Shown here piece by piece: positions 31,694 to 40,346 of a stretch of DNA of 64,000 nt; positions within the stretch are counted from its first letter, which is position 1, and the number at the start of each line of letters is the position of its first letter. The notes under the pieces were generated by a model that saw only the letters and a list, made by a program, of their open reading frames with translations, had not been told where the DNA came from and did no database searches. Both the position numbers and the translations under genes were made by a program. Origin of the DNA: CAYSWH01 sp964434775 (GTDB taxonomy: Bacteria; Patescibacteriota; JACMRA01); contig CAYSWH010000005.1 in assembly GCA_964434775.1 (NCBI GenBank), positions 1 through 64,000 on the forward strand, written 5' to 3'.

Positions 31694-33256
31694 TTAACTG
31701 CTTCGGCTATAAGAATCTATTTCTCGAAAAGCAGGGTTAATATACTTAATTATATCAGTCGGTAACAGACAATTTTCGTTATATTCATTCACCGCTAAAT
31801 CGGCAGCCAACCCATGTAAAAAAACTCCCAAGTGACAAGTATCCAAACCGGAGTATCCTTGGGCCAGCAAACCCGTTAAAATACCTGTCAAGACATCGCC
31901 GGTCCCGGCTTTAGCCATCCCCGGATTACCTGTTGAATTAAAAAAAAGTCTACTATCAGGAGAAGCAATCACCGTGTGAGCACCTTTGAGAACCAGGAAT
32001 ACATTAAACTCAGCAGAAAACTCCCGGGCTAACTCAAGTCTTTTTTTACTATCAACCAAGAAATGCTTTTTACTGTCCTTGCTGTGACGGGCATAACCTT
32101 TCCATGAATTGACTATCCTCTGAAACTCTTTGAGGTGAGGTGTGAGTATACTGCCGGATGGAATTAAATTAAACAATTTATGTTCGGCAATTAAATTTAA
32201 GGCATCAGCATCCGCTACTACAGGTTTTTGAGTTTTATCAAAAAGATTTTTTAGTGCTTTTACCGTCAAATATTTTTTACCAAGACCCGGTCCCAGTCCT
32301 ATAGCCGAGAAAGTATCAACTTCCAAAGTTTCAAAGCCGGTAAGCTCATACTCATCAATATCGGTTTTCACAATTACCTCCGGAAGTCTGGATTGAAAAG
32401 GTATCGAACCGCTTCTCGGGATATAGGCAAATGTGTAGCCAACTCCGCTTCTAATACAGGCCTGTGCAGCCATCAAAATCGACCCAAAAAGACCGTAACT
32501 GCCACCGACTAAAAGGGCCTTACCGTAAGTACCCTTGTGAGTAAATTTTTTTCTTCCGGAAATTAGTTTACCAACAGTTTCACGGTCGATCATTTCACCA
32601 TATGGTTCTAACTTTTCCAGTTTTTCTCTACTGAGAGATAGAGGGATTAACCCCCACTCTCCGACATACTCATAATTTTCGGCAAAGAATAGACCTAGTT
32701 TGGGCAAGCCTAGTGTTAAAGTATGATCGGCTCTTACAATCACTCCTGAATTAATCTCGTCGCTAAAGAAACCTGAGGGTAAGTCAAGAGAAATCACTTT
32801 TGAGGAACTATTGCTTATGAATTTTACAGCTTCTTTCGGCAACCCTTCCAAAGGTCTGTTAAGCCCCGTGCCAAAAATACAATCAACCAGGATGTCACTA
32901 AAATTAGTCTTCGAAAGATCTTCTGAATTTTTAACTTCAATAATCTCTATCTCTTTTTGAATTTCTGAGAGATATTTAAGAAAGAGATGCGAATAGTCGT
33001 TTTTGTATTTAAGTATAATTACTTGCGTTTTAAAACCGATTTTGTGAAGTCGACCTGCAATCGCCAGGCCATCTACTCCATTCGTTCCAAGACCGCAAAT
33101 CACTTGAACATGTTTATCCTTTCTCCCTTCTTCCAACTTAAGCACCGCCTTTTCAAAACCGTCAACCACCTCGGAAATAAGCTCATCTACTAAAAGACAG
33201 TTAGTGGTGGTATGCTTGTCCAAGAGAATGTACTTATCGATAGGAAGAATTTTCAT
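31694..33256 (-). CDS. nnr: Bifunctional NAD(P)H-hydrate epimerase/dehydratase
   Basis: Repairs damaged NAD(P)H hydrates. The N-terminal YjeF_N epimerase half has CGLGTNGVDGLAIAGRL (a variant of GxGNNGGDG), DILVDCIFGTGLNRPL and ISLDLPSGF. The C-terminal ribokinase-like dehydratase has HKGTYGKALLVGGSYGLFGS, ILTPHLKEF, FLVLKGAHTVI and the catalytic NSTGNPGMAKAGTGDVLTG. Full length for the fusion (520 aa). The second Asn and Gly of the epimerase loop are changed (TNGVDG), a mild deviation. Confidence 0.92.
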   Translation of the reverse strand: MKILPIDKYILLDKHTTTNCLLVDELISEVVDGFEKAVLKLEEGRKDKHVQVICGLGTNGVDGLAIAGRLHKIGFKTQVIILKYKNDYSHLFLKYLSEIQKEIEIIEVKNSEDLSKTNFSDILVDCIFGTGLNRPLEGLPKEAVKFISNSSSKVISLDLPSGFFSDEINSGVIVRADHTLTLGLPKLGLFFAENYEYVGEWGLIPLSLSREKLEKLEPYGEMIDRETVGKLISGRKKFTHKGTYGKALLVGGSYGLFGSILMAAQACIRSGVGYTFAYIPRSGSIPFQSRLPEVIVKTDIDEYELTGFETLEVDTFSAIGLGPGLGKKYLTVKALKNLFDKTQKPVVADADALNLIAEHKLFNLIPSGSILTPHLKEFQRIVNSWKGYARHSKDSKKHFLVDSKKRLELAREFSAEFNVFLVLKGAHTVIASPDSRLFFNSTGNPGMAKAGTGDVLTGILTGLLAQGYSGLDTCHLGVFLHGLAADLAVNEYNENCLLPTDIIKYINPAFREIDSYSRSS

Positions 33257-33315
33257 AACAAAATCAATTCACTAACTAAAAAAATCAGAGAAACATCTAA
33301 AATGTCAATGGTATT

Positions 33316-33744
33316 TTATTTAACGTCTTCACAACTGTCCACGTAAAAGACTACCGGAATACTTTCATGTACTTCCAGAGTTCTACTCTCGATCGGCTCT
33401 CTATTTCCTTCTAAAATAGTAATATTAACGTAACTACCCACATCGACTTTTTCACTACCAGGAGTATACTTTAGACTACTAAAATCATTCTTCAAAATTT
33501 TTGAATTACTTGAGTTAGGCATATTTAGATGATAGTATTTTACTACCGGTACAGTCCTTGAGGATTCACAGAAGGTTTTAATCACTATTTCCACCTCATT
33601 TACTGAGGCACCTGCCTCTCCTTGCCTCTCAGAAAAATCTGTCATCAAGAAATCGATTAAAACAAAGACAGCAATTATAATCATCAATAAGACCAAGAGA
33701 TGAAATTTGTATATTTTAACACGCTTAAAAAGTTTATTGATCAT
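33316..33744 (-). CDS. Small single-pass membrane protein with one Cys-pair domain
   Basis: This 142-aa protein has a basic N-terminus, one membrane helix (LLVLLMIIIAVFVLIDFLM) and an extracytoplasmic beta-rich domain. The pattern VEIVIKTFCESSRTVPVVKYYHL ... VVFYVDSC is the same strand/Cys arrangement as one repeat of the protein at 28200. The two are likely paralogues in a lineage-specific envelope family. Function unknown. Confidence 0.65.
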   Translation of the reverse strand: MINKLFKRVKIYKFHLLVLLMIIIAVFVLIDFLMTDFSERQGEAGASVNEVEIVIKTFCESSRTVPVVKYYHLNMPNSSNSKILKNDFSSLKYTPGSEKVDVGSYVNITILEGNREPIESRTLEVHESIPVVFYVDSCEDVK

Positions 33745-33967
33745 ATATTCCGGTCTACATAATGAAAACGAGAACTAACCGGAGATGACTCCTTACTCTC
33801 GATTCAAAAAAATAAAGTACGCTTTTTCACAAGTTTAATCTATTAAATTATACCCCATAATCCAAAACTTGCCAAATTTGAAATAATTGCTTCTTTATGG
33901 GAGAAAGTAAGGGCCTGCTAAATTGACAAAGATAAGCAACTAGATTATCCTCTAAAAAACAAAAAAT

Positions 33968-34438
33968 ATGGTTGAGTTTAAAACTAAAAAAAATAAGAAT
34001 TTTGTAACAAACTTTTTTTCTGCTCTAGTTGGTCTCTTAGTAGGGGTTTTTGGCTCTTTGATTTTTCAAGACTACAAAAACAGGAAAGATCTATCTGCAA
34101 AAATTCAAAAACTAAGCACAAAGGATTTAAAAGCCGGCACCGGACGAGAAGTTAAACAGGGTGACTACCTTTTAGCTCATTATGTTGGGTACTTGGCGGA
34201 TGGAATTAAATTTGATGATACCTACGAAAAAGACCAGCCTCTGGTTGCCCAAATCGGAGTTGGCCAGTTGATTTTAGGCTTGGAGAAGGGAATACTTGGC
34301 ATGAGAGAAGGAGGTACCAGAAAAATAATTATTCCGGCTGAATTAGCTTACGGAAAACAAACAATGCCGAGCATTCCAATTGATTCAGCTCTAATTTTTG
34401 AAGTAGAAGTTCTTGAAGTCTTAGACCTTTCCGGTTAA
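33968..34438 (+). CDS. Membrane-anchored FKBP-type peptidyl-prolyl isomerase
   Basis: The N-terminal membrane helix (FFSALVGLLVGVFGSLIF) places the catalytic domain outside the cytoplasmic membrane. The FKBP domain runs from ~residue 50: GDYLLAHYVGYLADGIKFDDTY, then VGQLILGLEKGILGMREGGTRKIIIPAELAYG, then PIDSALIFEVEVLEVL. Most active-site aromatic/Asp positions are present. It helps fold exported proteins. Its stop overlaps the ATG of the next gene (TAATG), so it is translationally coupled to the lipid cluster. Confidence 0.92.
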   Translation: MVEFKTKKNKNFVTNFFSALVGLLVGVFGSLIFQDYKNRKDLSAKIQKLSTKDLKAGTGREVKQGDYLLAHYVGYLADGIKFDDTYEKDQPLVAQIGVGQLILGLEKGILGMREGGTRKIIIPAELAYGKQTMPSIPIDSALIFEVEVLEVLDLSG

Positions 34439-35040
34439 TGTTTAAATCTCAAAACTTTCCAAATTTAATTAGTCTCAGCAGAGGCCTTGTATTAAGTCCA
34501 CTGTTCATACTTGTAGTTTATGTAATCCAAAAAACCGAACAAGAAAATTTACTTTTTTGGCTAATTCCGGCCTGGATTATTCTTTTTGCTTCTCTTTTAA
34601 GTGACATATTGGACGGCAGTTTAGCGAGAAAATATCAGACAACTTCGGATCTTGGAGTATATCTGGACCCTCTAATAGATAAAATATTCATTAATTCAGC
34701 ATATTTGAGTCTAATTATTTGTAATTTTGTACCTGTCTACCATTTTCTGTTTTTACTTATCTGGGTCATTAGGGATATAACAATCATTTATTTGCGTACA
34801 ATTAAAAGGGGTCTTTCTCTAAAAGAGCCTTTTCTCTTGGCAAAGGGAAAAACATTTTTTCAAGGAATTTTATTGTCATTAATCGTCTTTTCATTTACCC
34901 TGAAAGAAATTTATATACCCCTTTATGAAAATATTAAAAGTTTACTTAACTTGAGTATCATTGTTTTGACAATTATTATAACAAGTTTAATTATCTTTAC
35001 ATTTTTCGGGTATTTATGGAAATTCTCTACCAAACGCTAG
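34438..35040 (+). CDS. CDP-alcohol phosphatidyltransferase (PgsA-like)
   Basis: This 200-aa membrane protein has the complete CDP-alcohol phosphotransferase motif DGSLARKYQTTSDLGVYLDP-LIDK (DGxxAR...GxxxDxxxD), which binds two metal ions and the CDP-lipid. Several membrane helices follow. It transfers a phosphatidyl (or archaetidyl) group from the CDP-lipid to an alcohol such as glycerol-3-phosphate. The gene overlaps the preceding FKBP stop and the following CarS-like gene by 25 bases, so substrate supply from CarS is likely. Confidence 0.9.
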   Translation: MFKSQNFPNLISLSRGLVLSPLFILVVYVIQKTEQENLLFWLIPAWIILFASLLSDILDGSLARKYQTTSDLGVYLDPLIDKIFINSAYLSLIICNFVPVYHFLFLLIWVIRDITIIYLRTIKRGLSLKEPFLLAKGKTFFQGILLSLIVFSFTLKEIYIPLYENIKSLLNLSIIVLTIIITSLIIFTFFGYLWKFSTKR

Positions 35041-35540
35041 TTTTTTTGCTGATCCCCGGCTTGGCCAATATTTTTCCCTCCTTACTAAAAAATATCAAAA
35101 TAATGGAAGGACCGGTAGATCTTGGCCTTAAATATAAAGGGAAAAGAATCTTCGGTGATAATAAAACGATTAGAGGTATTGTTTTGGGAAGTCTACTCGC
35201 CACTTTATTAGGTTTTTTATTGTTTGGATTTTATGAGATTAACCCAAATCTGGGGCATTTAAGCAATCTCGAAATTTTTTCTTTTTGTTTCATAATGTCT
35301 TTACTTAGCCTTAGCGGAGATTTACTTGGAAGCTTTCTTAAGAGACAGCTTAATATTACTCCCGGTGACTCACTCTTGTTAGTCGATCAAATTGATTGGA
35401 TAGTTTTTCCTTTGATATATTATTACATACTTTTTGGCCCTCAAGACTTGATATGGGCAACAATTTTTCTTGCCCCGATATGTCACCTTAGTATTAAATT
35501 GATTGCCTATTATCTAAGAATTGAGAAAAAAGCGATTTAG
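35016..35540 (+). CDS. carS: CDP-archaeol synthase-like protein (CarS/DUF46)
   Basis: This 174-aa polytopic protein resembles archaeal CDP-archaeol synthase: PGLANIFPSLLKNI at the N-terminus, the conserved LGLKYKGKRIFGDNKTIRGIVLGSLLA cytoplasmic loop, and GDLLGSFLKRQLNITPGDSLLLVDQIDWIVFPLIYY. In archaea the enzyme joins CTP to unsaturated archaetidic acid; it is the counterpart of bacterial CdsA. Here, directly fused in an operon with a CDP-alcohol phosphatidyltransferase, it should provide a CDP-activated lipid. Whether the lipid is isoprenoid ether or fatty-acid ester is unknown. Confidence 0.88.
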   Translation: MEILYQTLVFLLIPGLANIFPSLLKNIKIMEGPVDLGLKYKGKRIFGDNKTIRGIVLGSLLATLLGFLLFGFYEINPNLGHLSNLEIFSFCFIMSLLSLSGDLLGSFLKRQLNITPGDSLLLVDQIDWIVFPLIYYYILFGPQDLIWATIFLAPICHLSIKLIAYYLRIEKKAI

Positions 35541-35542
35541 AT

Positions 35543-36226
35543 ATGGAAAAAAAATTAATTATCTTTGACTTTGACGGAGTAATTGCTGACGGATTTCCTT
35601 TTGGAAGAAAAAATCTACATTCTTCTTACATAGAATTGGCCGAGAAATATGAAAGTTTAAGTCGCCTTAAATTTGAAGAATTCACAATTAAAAATCTAAT
35701 TAAGTCAGGTATAAAATTAAATCCTCTCAAATATCCCAACTTTCTTAAAGATCTGTTTCATATATATAAGCGAAAAAAATATGACTTGATCCTTCATGAA
35801 GGGATTGACGAAGTAGTTAAGAGTCTTGCCGGAAAAGAGTACCTCATTACTATTGCTTCCTACACTTTTTCAAACGTAATCAACTGGTTCTTAAAAAAAC
35901 ACTTGTTGCAAGAACACTTTATCAAAGTATTGGGACCTAATCACAATTTGCACAAATATCACAATTTATTAAAGTTAATGAAAACATTTAAGGTCAAACC
36001 TGAAAACACCGTTTTGATAACCGATACCGTAATTGATCTCAAACAAGCTAACAGAGCCGGAATTAAAACCATCGCAGTTTCATATGGTCATGGTAAAATC
36101 AATGATTTAAAAGAGGAGGGCTTTAATCAACTGGTTCATGCTCCAAGTGATATTCTAAAGGCTATTGAGAAAATTTTTAATACCAATATCAATAATGAAG
36201 AAAGAAACAATCAAGGAATTAGTTAG
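35543..36226 (+). CDS. HAD-superfamily phosphatase
   Basis: This 227-aa protein has HAD motif I FDFDGVIADG, motif II ITIASYTFSNV (Ser/Thr), a Lys within the LHKYHNLLKLMK region (motif III) and motif IV LITDTVIDLKQA. A helical cap lies between motifs I and II. It is two bases after the CarS-like gene, so dephosphorylation of a phosphatidylglycerophosphate-type intermediate is an attractive but unproven role. Confidence 0.85.
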   Translation: MEKKLIIFDFDGVIADGFPFGRKNLHSSYIELAEKYESLSRLKFEEFTIKNLIKSGIKLNPLKYPNFLKDLFHIYKRKKYDLILHEGIDEVVKSLAGKEYLITIASYTFSNVINWFLKKHLLQEHFIKVLGPNHNLHKYHNLLKLMKTFKVKPENTVLITDTVIDLKQANRAGIKTIAVSYGHGKINDLKEEGFNQLVHAPSDILKAIEKIFNTNINNEERNNQGIS

Positions 36227-36986
36227 TCTGAACCGGGATTTTTATGAAAGAATAGGTAAATATTGGAATAACCAAGAGTCATTCGAATGGTCGGGATGGG
36301 ATAGACTTACACCAATGATAAACAATCTCGACAGGAGGAGTCCCAAAAGCAAGCTGCGAGTGCTTGACCTGGGTTGTGGGAACGGTAGATTTTTACAATT
36401 TATAAAAAAAAATTGCCCTGATTTTGAACTTGATTACTTTGGTTTAGACTTTTCCGATTTCTATTTAGAAGAAACTGCGTCCAAAGAAGGAACCTTTATT
36501 AAGGCTGACCTGATTTTTGATGATTGGCCAAAACTAATTACAAAAAGAATCCAAACCAAAAGAGGCCAAGGTTGGTTTGATTTGATTGTCCTTTTTGGAG
36601 TGGTACACCATATCCCGGGAATTACATCCAGACAAAATCTTTTTCATAACATTTCGAAATTACTGAAGACTAACGGAATATTCGTCTTTACTAAATGGAA
36701 CTTTGCAAGCCTACCAAGATTGCAAAAGCGTATACTTGATTTAACCGGTCAATCAGAACTGGTTCAATTAGGAAATTTTGCTATTAAAAAGAAAGAGTTG
36801 GAAAAAAATGATTACATTCTTGATTGGGTAAAATATGAAAAAGCCTATCGCTTTGCTCATGACCTGCAAAACGAGGAAATTTACTTATTTCTAAGGACAA
36901 GTGATCTCGAGTTGGTTTATACCTTTGAAGCTGACGGCAGCAGTGAAAGACAGAACAGATATTATGTTGGAGTCAAGAATGGTTGA
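36195..36986 (+). CDS. Trm9/ALKBH8-like class I methyltransferase
   Basis: ATG 36195 (overlapping the HAD gene by 32 bases) begins LVSLNRDFYERIGKYWNNQ, the N-terminal pattern of Trm9-type tRNA methyltransferases. SAM motif I VLDLGCGNGRFL, motif II-like YFGLDFSDFYL and FDLIVLFGVVHHIPG follow. The ending DWVKYEKAYRFAHDLQNEEIYLFL matches the C-terminal part of that family. In yeast Trm9 methylates wobble uridine carboxymethyl groups; here the substrate may differ. It is the last gene of the FKBP-lipid operon. Confidence 0.78.
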   Translation: MKKETIKELVSLNRDFYERIGKYWNNQESFEWSGWDRLTPMINNLDRRSPKSKLRVLDLGCGNGRFLQFIKKNCPDFELDYFGLDFSDFYLEETASKEGTFIKADLIFDDWPKLITKRIQTKRGQGWFDLIVLFGVVHHIPGITSRQNLFHNISKLLKTNGIFVFTKWNFASLPRLQKRILDLTGQSELVQLGNFAIKKKELEKNDYILDWVKYEKAYRFAHDLQNEEIYLFLRTSDLELVYTFEADGSSERQNRYYVGVKNG

Positions 36987-37041
36987 TTTTGTTATCTCTA
37001 AATAAATTAAATTTTAACGGCGTCCTACCAATTTCGTAAAC

Positions 37042-38358
37042 TTATCGAAAGGTTTGAAACACTCCTTCCAAAGCTTCCGGATCACCGTCTTGTCGACCGG
37101 CAATGTAATAAATGTAGCCTTCTTTCTTAATAAAGTAATATATCTCCAAGACTCCTTGTGCATTTAGAATTGTAACCTTCTTAGAGTTGTGAACGGAATT
37201 ACGTATATCAACTGATTCTTGCACTTGCAGGCCCAGAGTAAATTGGCTTACTATCTCTTCGAGGCCGGCAGCACTCTGCTGACGATTAACAAAGATTTTT
37301 CCGCTGGCACCTTCCAAAATCAAGGCATCATTTAACTGACTATTCGGTTTGACTTGATAGTTGGAAGGGTATCTAAAGGTCACTCCAAAACCATCATTGT
37401 ATTCCTGCCAAGATTGGTACTTCGAATCAACCTCCTGATTGTCCGGAGCCTGAGGCAATTCAGAAGGGACATCTTCTACAGGTTGCTCCGTTACAACTTC
37501 CTCTTCTTGAGACCGTTTCTCCTCTTCTTGTTTTGGCTCTTCTTCAACCACCTCCGGAGCTTCTTCTCCATTAAAAGTATTTTTTTCTCCTTCTGAAAGA
37601 TCTCTAGTGTATAACTTGCCGCCGATTAAGCATTTTTCTTTAAAAACACCCGATATTTTCCCACCTTCATCTTTACAGCCTTCGAAGTTCGAAACTATAA
37701 CCGGGCCTTTCTCTTCCAGCTCAGGTTTATTTACAGAGGTCGACTCTTCTTTTTTCTCCGATTTATTTTCTACATTTGCTTTTGACTGTCCGCTACTTAC
37801 AAAACTGTATATACCAAAAGTAAAAGCGGTAGTTGAAACTAGAATTACAGCAACGACTAAGATAGCATGTTTGGGCTTAATTTTTTTTAATAATGAATCA
37901 AATATTTTTTTCTTGGAATCATTTTTAGCATCCTGACCGTACAATAGGCTGAATTTATGTTTATAACGCTCATATTTTTCTTTAGAATCGGTCACATACT
38001 TTTCATCTTTCAAAATGTCTTCTTCTTCTGCTACAAAAGTATTCAGGTAATTCTTTTGCTCAGATTGTTCAATTGCTTGTCTATTAATTAGTCTCTTTAG
38101 ATTGCTTCCGGGGAAAATTTTACTCCTAACTACTTTCCAGACTCCTTGCCAATCAAACAACCTTTCCTTGGTATATATTATTAAAAAGTATTCTTGGAGG
38201 ATTTGACCGGTAATCTTTTGAGAATATTTCACTCTTCCGTCGTGCTTGAGTAGAAACTTCAAAGTCTTAAAATACACTTCTTCCCACTGGTTGTAAGAAA
38301 TAATCTGAGGTCTGGGAGCCGTTTTAAGATTCTTTGATTTATTTTGGAGAATATCCAT
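37042..38358 (-). CDS. Single-pass membrane protein with acidic linker and C-terminal extracytoplasmic domain
   Basis: This 438-aa protein has a cytoplasmic N-terminal ~180 residues (helical, basic; YFKTLKFLLKHDGRVKYSQK), a membrane helix HAILVVAVILVSTTAFTFGIY, a Cys-pair segment (GCKDEGGKISGVFKEKC), a long Glu/Pro/Val-rich linker, and a C-terminal domain (FGVTFRYPSNYQVKP to the end) resembling the PsbP-like/DUF fold seen in anchored surface proteins. No function is recognised. Confidence 0.65.
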   Translation of the reverse strand: MDILQNKSKNLKTAPRPQIISYNQWEEVYFKTLKFLLKHDGRVKYSQKITGQILQEYFLIIYTKERLFDWQGVWKVVRSKIFPGSNLKRLINRQAIEQSEQKNYLNTFVAEEEDILKDEKYVTDSKEKYERYKHKFSLLYGQDAKNDSKKKIFDSLLKKIKPKHAILVVAVILVSTTAFTFGIYSFVSSGQSKANVENKSEKKEESTSVNKPELEEKGPVIVSNFEGCKDEGGKISGVFKEKCLIGGKLYTRDLSEGEKNTFNGEEAPEVVEEEPKQEEEKRSQEEEVVTEQPVEDVPSELPQAPDNQEVDSKYQSWQEYNDGFGVTFRYPSNYQVKPNSQLNDALILEGASGKIFVNRQQSAAGLEEIVSQFTLGLQVQESVDIRNSVHNSKKVTILNAQGVLEIYYFIKKEGYIYYIAGRQDGDPEALEGVFQTFR

Positions 38359-38468
38359 ATCTACTTCAAAGTATAATTTATGTTTATTGTTTTGTCGAAA
38401 TTTCTTGACTATTTTTGAAAAAATAGAAAATTATTTTTAGCTATTTCAATTTTCCTTCAAAAAACAGT

Positions 38469-39062
38469 ATGATCCAGTCAATTTTTGAGTTTTTGGTTTT
38501 GATAAATCCTTTTGCTTTATTTCTTTATCTTTTGCCTATAATGCAAGAGCTGGACAACAAAACTTTCGACAAAGTCCTCTTTAGAGCCAGTTTAATTTCC
38601 TTAGCCCTGTTCGTAATGTTCTTATTCGGAGGAACTTACATTTTTACCGAAATCTTCCGAGTTGATATCGAATCATTTCGCTTGTTTGGTGGTATTATTA
38701 TTTTCGCCTTTGCTTTTTTGTATATTATCAAAGGGGATAAAGCTTTTATTAGACTCAAAGACCTTCACGACCTCCCGGCTGATATCGCTTTGCCTTTTAT
38801 GGTTGGAGCCGGAACAATCTCCTTGAGTATGTTTTACGGAACTAAGCATGGAACCTTGAATGGGGTTGGGGTTATTGTTATTGCTCTTGTCATTAATTTT
38901 GCAATAATTCTCGTACTAAAATACTCCAGAGACAAAATGCCCAAAAACCTTAAACTTGGTTTTGATAGACTTATGGACGTGTTTCTAAGACTAAACGGGT
39001 TTTTTGTCGGGTCTATCGGCGTGGAAATGATTAGGTCTGCTCTGAATAACATTTATTTTTAG
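38469..39062 (+). CDS. MarC-family integral membrane protein
   Basis: This 197-aa protein has six hydrophobic segments and the MarC signature elements: LINPFALFLYLLPI near the N-terminus, FRLFGGIIIFAFAFLYI, and PFMVGAGTISLSMFYG in the second half, forming the internal two-fold repeat. The family's transport substrate is not established. It is monocistronic and divergent from the preceding membrane protein. Confidence 0.82.
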   Translation: MIQSIFEFLVLINPFALFLYLLPIMQELDNKTFDKVLFRASLISLALFVMFLFGGTYIFTEIFRVDIESFRLFGGIIIFAFAFLYIIKGDKAFIRLKDLHDLPADIALPFMVGAGTISLSMFYGTKHGTLNGVGVIVIALVINFAIILVLKYSRDKMPKNLKLGFDRLMDVFLRLNGFFVGSIGVEMIRSALNNIYF

Positions 39063-39171
39063 TTTAATAGTAAGCGTTAAGGAAGGAATTTGACCTATCG
39101 TTATTACTATACTATAATTGTTATTAGCCTGTTATTGACTTAAAAAAAATTAGCAACAAACACAAAAAATT

Positions 39172-39843
39172 ATGAAAACAAAAAAAGCTGCCCAACACAG
39201 TTCAAAAAAAGTTCAGAAAAAGAAAAATGATCTTAAAGAACAAACAAAGATCAAAATAATCTTTGCTTTAGGAGTTTTATTTGCGATTATCCTAGCCGGT
39301 TTTAGCTTATATACTTACAACCAAAGCCAAGAAGACGCCAAGGCCAGCGAATGGTACAACTTTTATATATCCGGTAACGGTAAGCACATATGTGTCGAAG
39401 GAACCTTGCAATATTATGACGGTTTTAGTATAGACTGGAATGAACATCCTAATGTTGGCCTACCTGTAGCCAACAATGCAAATAATGGCTACTATTGTCT
39501 ACCAAACCAGTCCGGAGCTGCAACTGCTTATCTAGTAAGAAATGGTAATGTAATTGCAAGCAAACACTTCAGGAGTGAAGGCAGTCCATATAACACCCTC
39601 CCACCCGGACATTACGGTCCTACATTAAGTATTACTTACGGTATTAGCGGTAATCAAGTTTGTGCCCATAATATTCAGCAAGGTTATACAGTACAAGCCA
39701 ACATAGACGGCACTAATATTATCCATAGTGCGGTAAGTCCGGGAAACGGATCATCTGTATGCTTTCCTAACCAACAAGGATCCTTTCATTTTACAGTCTA
39801 CGATACTAATGGTGGATGGGTTCATAATGGAACAGTTTGGTAA
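39172..39843 (+). CDS. Single-pass membrane protein with repeated Cys-containing extracytoplasmic domain
   Basis: This 223-aa protein has a Lys-rich N-terminus, a membrane helix (IIFALGVLFAIILAGFSLY) and two ~85-residue beta-rich repeats: GKHICVEGTLQYYDGFSIDW...NGYYCLPNQ and GNQVCAHNIQQGYTVQANID...SSVCFPNQQG, each with a Cys pair. It is followed by a strong terminator. Architecture is as in the proteins at 28200 and 33316, though the domain sequence differs. Function unknown. Confidence 0.7.
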   Translation: MKTKKAAQHSSKKVQKKKNDLKEQTKIKIIFALGVLFAIILAGFSLYTYNQSQEDAKASEWYNFYISGNGKHICVEGTLQYYDGFSIDWNEHPNVGLPVANNANNGYYCLPNQSGAATAYLVRNGNVIASKHFRSEGSPYNTLPPGHYGPTLSITYGISGNQVCAHNIQQGYTVQANIDGTNIIHSAVSPGNGSSVCFPNQQGSFHFTVYDTNGGWVHNGTVW

Positions 39844-39869
39844 AAACTATTTAACAAAACCGATAATAG

Positions 39870-39894
39870 CCACGGAACAAATCCGTGGTTTTTT
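39870..39894 (+). terminator. Intrinsic terminator
   Basis: Stem CCACGGA (39870-39876), loop acaaa, TCCGTGG (39882-39888), then six T. It follows the stop of the membrane protein gene by 27 bases. Confidence 0.9.
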
Positions 39895-39924
39895 ATTCTA
39901 TATTAATGAGATTTTTAAAACACC

Positions 39925-39953
39925 TTGACACTCCTTGTAAATAATTTTATGCT
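39925..39953 (+). promoter_or_regulatory. Sigma-70-type promoter
   Basis: TTGACA (39925-39930), 17-base spacer, TATGCT (39948-39953). The start should fall near 39960, which favours ATG 39982 for the next gene. Confidence 0.6.
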
Positions 39954-39981
39954 ATTGCAAATTTTTTACCTACCTCGTTTT

Positions 39982-40278
39982 ATGTCTCTACACAAAGTTC
40001 TCGCCATTTTACATAAACAAAAACAACTGCCACCTTGGATTAAATGCTCAAGAGAAAGCTCTGATTTAGAAGACGAAGAGTTTGTGATTCAACTTAATAA
40101 ACAATCTGTTACAGCAAAAGATGTTGAAGAAAATGTTGATCTGCTTTTCACTTTTACCAGCCGGTTAAGGCACGATATTCATTTTGATACAAATACTCTC
40201 ACCCCGCAACCAAATTCCGACTCCTGTAATGAAGTTCTTAATCAAATAGCCAAAACCTTGGTGAGGAGGATTAGATAA
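39982..40278 (+). CDS. Hypothetical protein, 98 aa
   Basis: Reads MSLHKVLAILHKQKQLPPWIK, then an acidic region (SSDLEDEEFVIQLN) and a helical C-terminus ending KTLVRRIR. It is soluble, with no recognised domain. The start at 39982 is chosen because a good promoter occupies 39925-39953; earlier in-frame starts would lie in the promoter. It sits between a terminator and the convergent thiD. Confidence 0.55.
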   Translation: MSLHKVLAILHKQKQLPPWIKCSRESSDLEDEEFVIQLNKQSVTAKDVEENVDLLFTFTSRLRHDIHFDTNTLTPQPNSDSCNEVLNQIAKTLVRRIR

Positions 40279-40346
40279 TTATTTTAAGATAATATAATCA
40301 AGTCGATACCTACAGTTTTTTATTTTGCCTCAAGATCAAAAGCACT

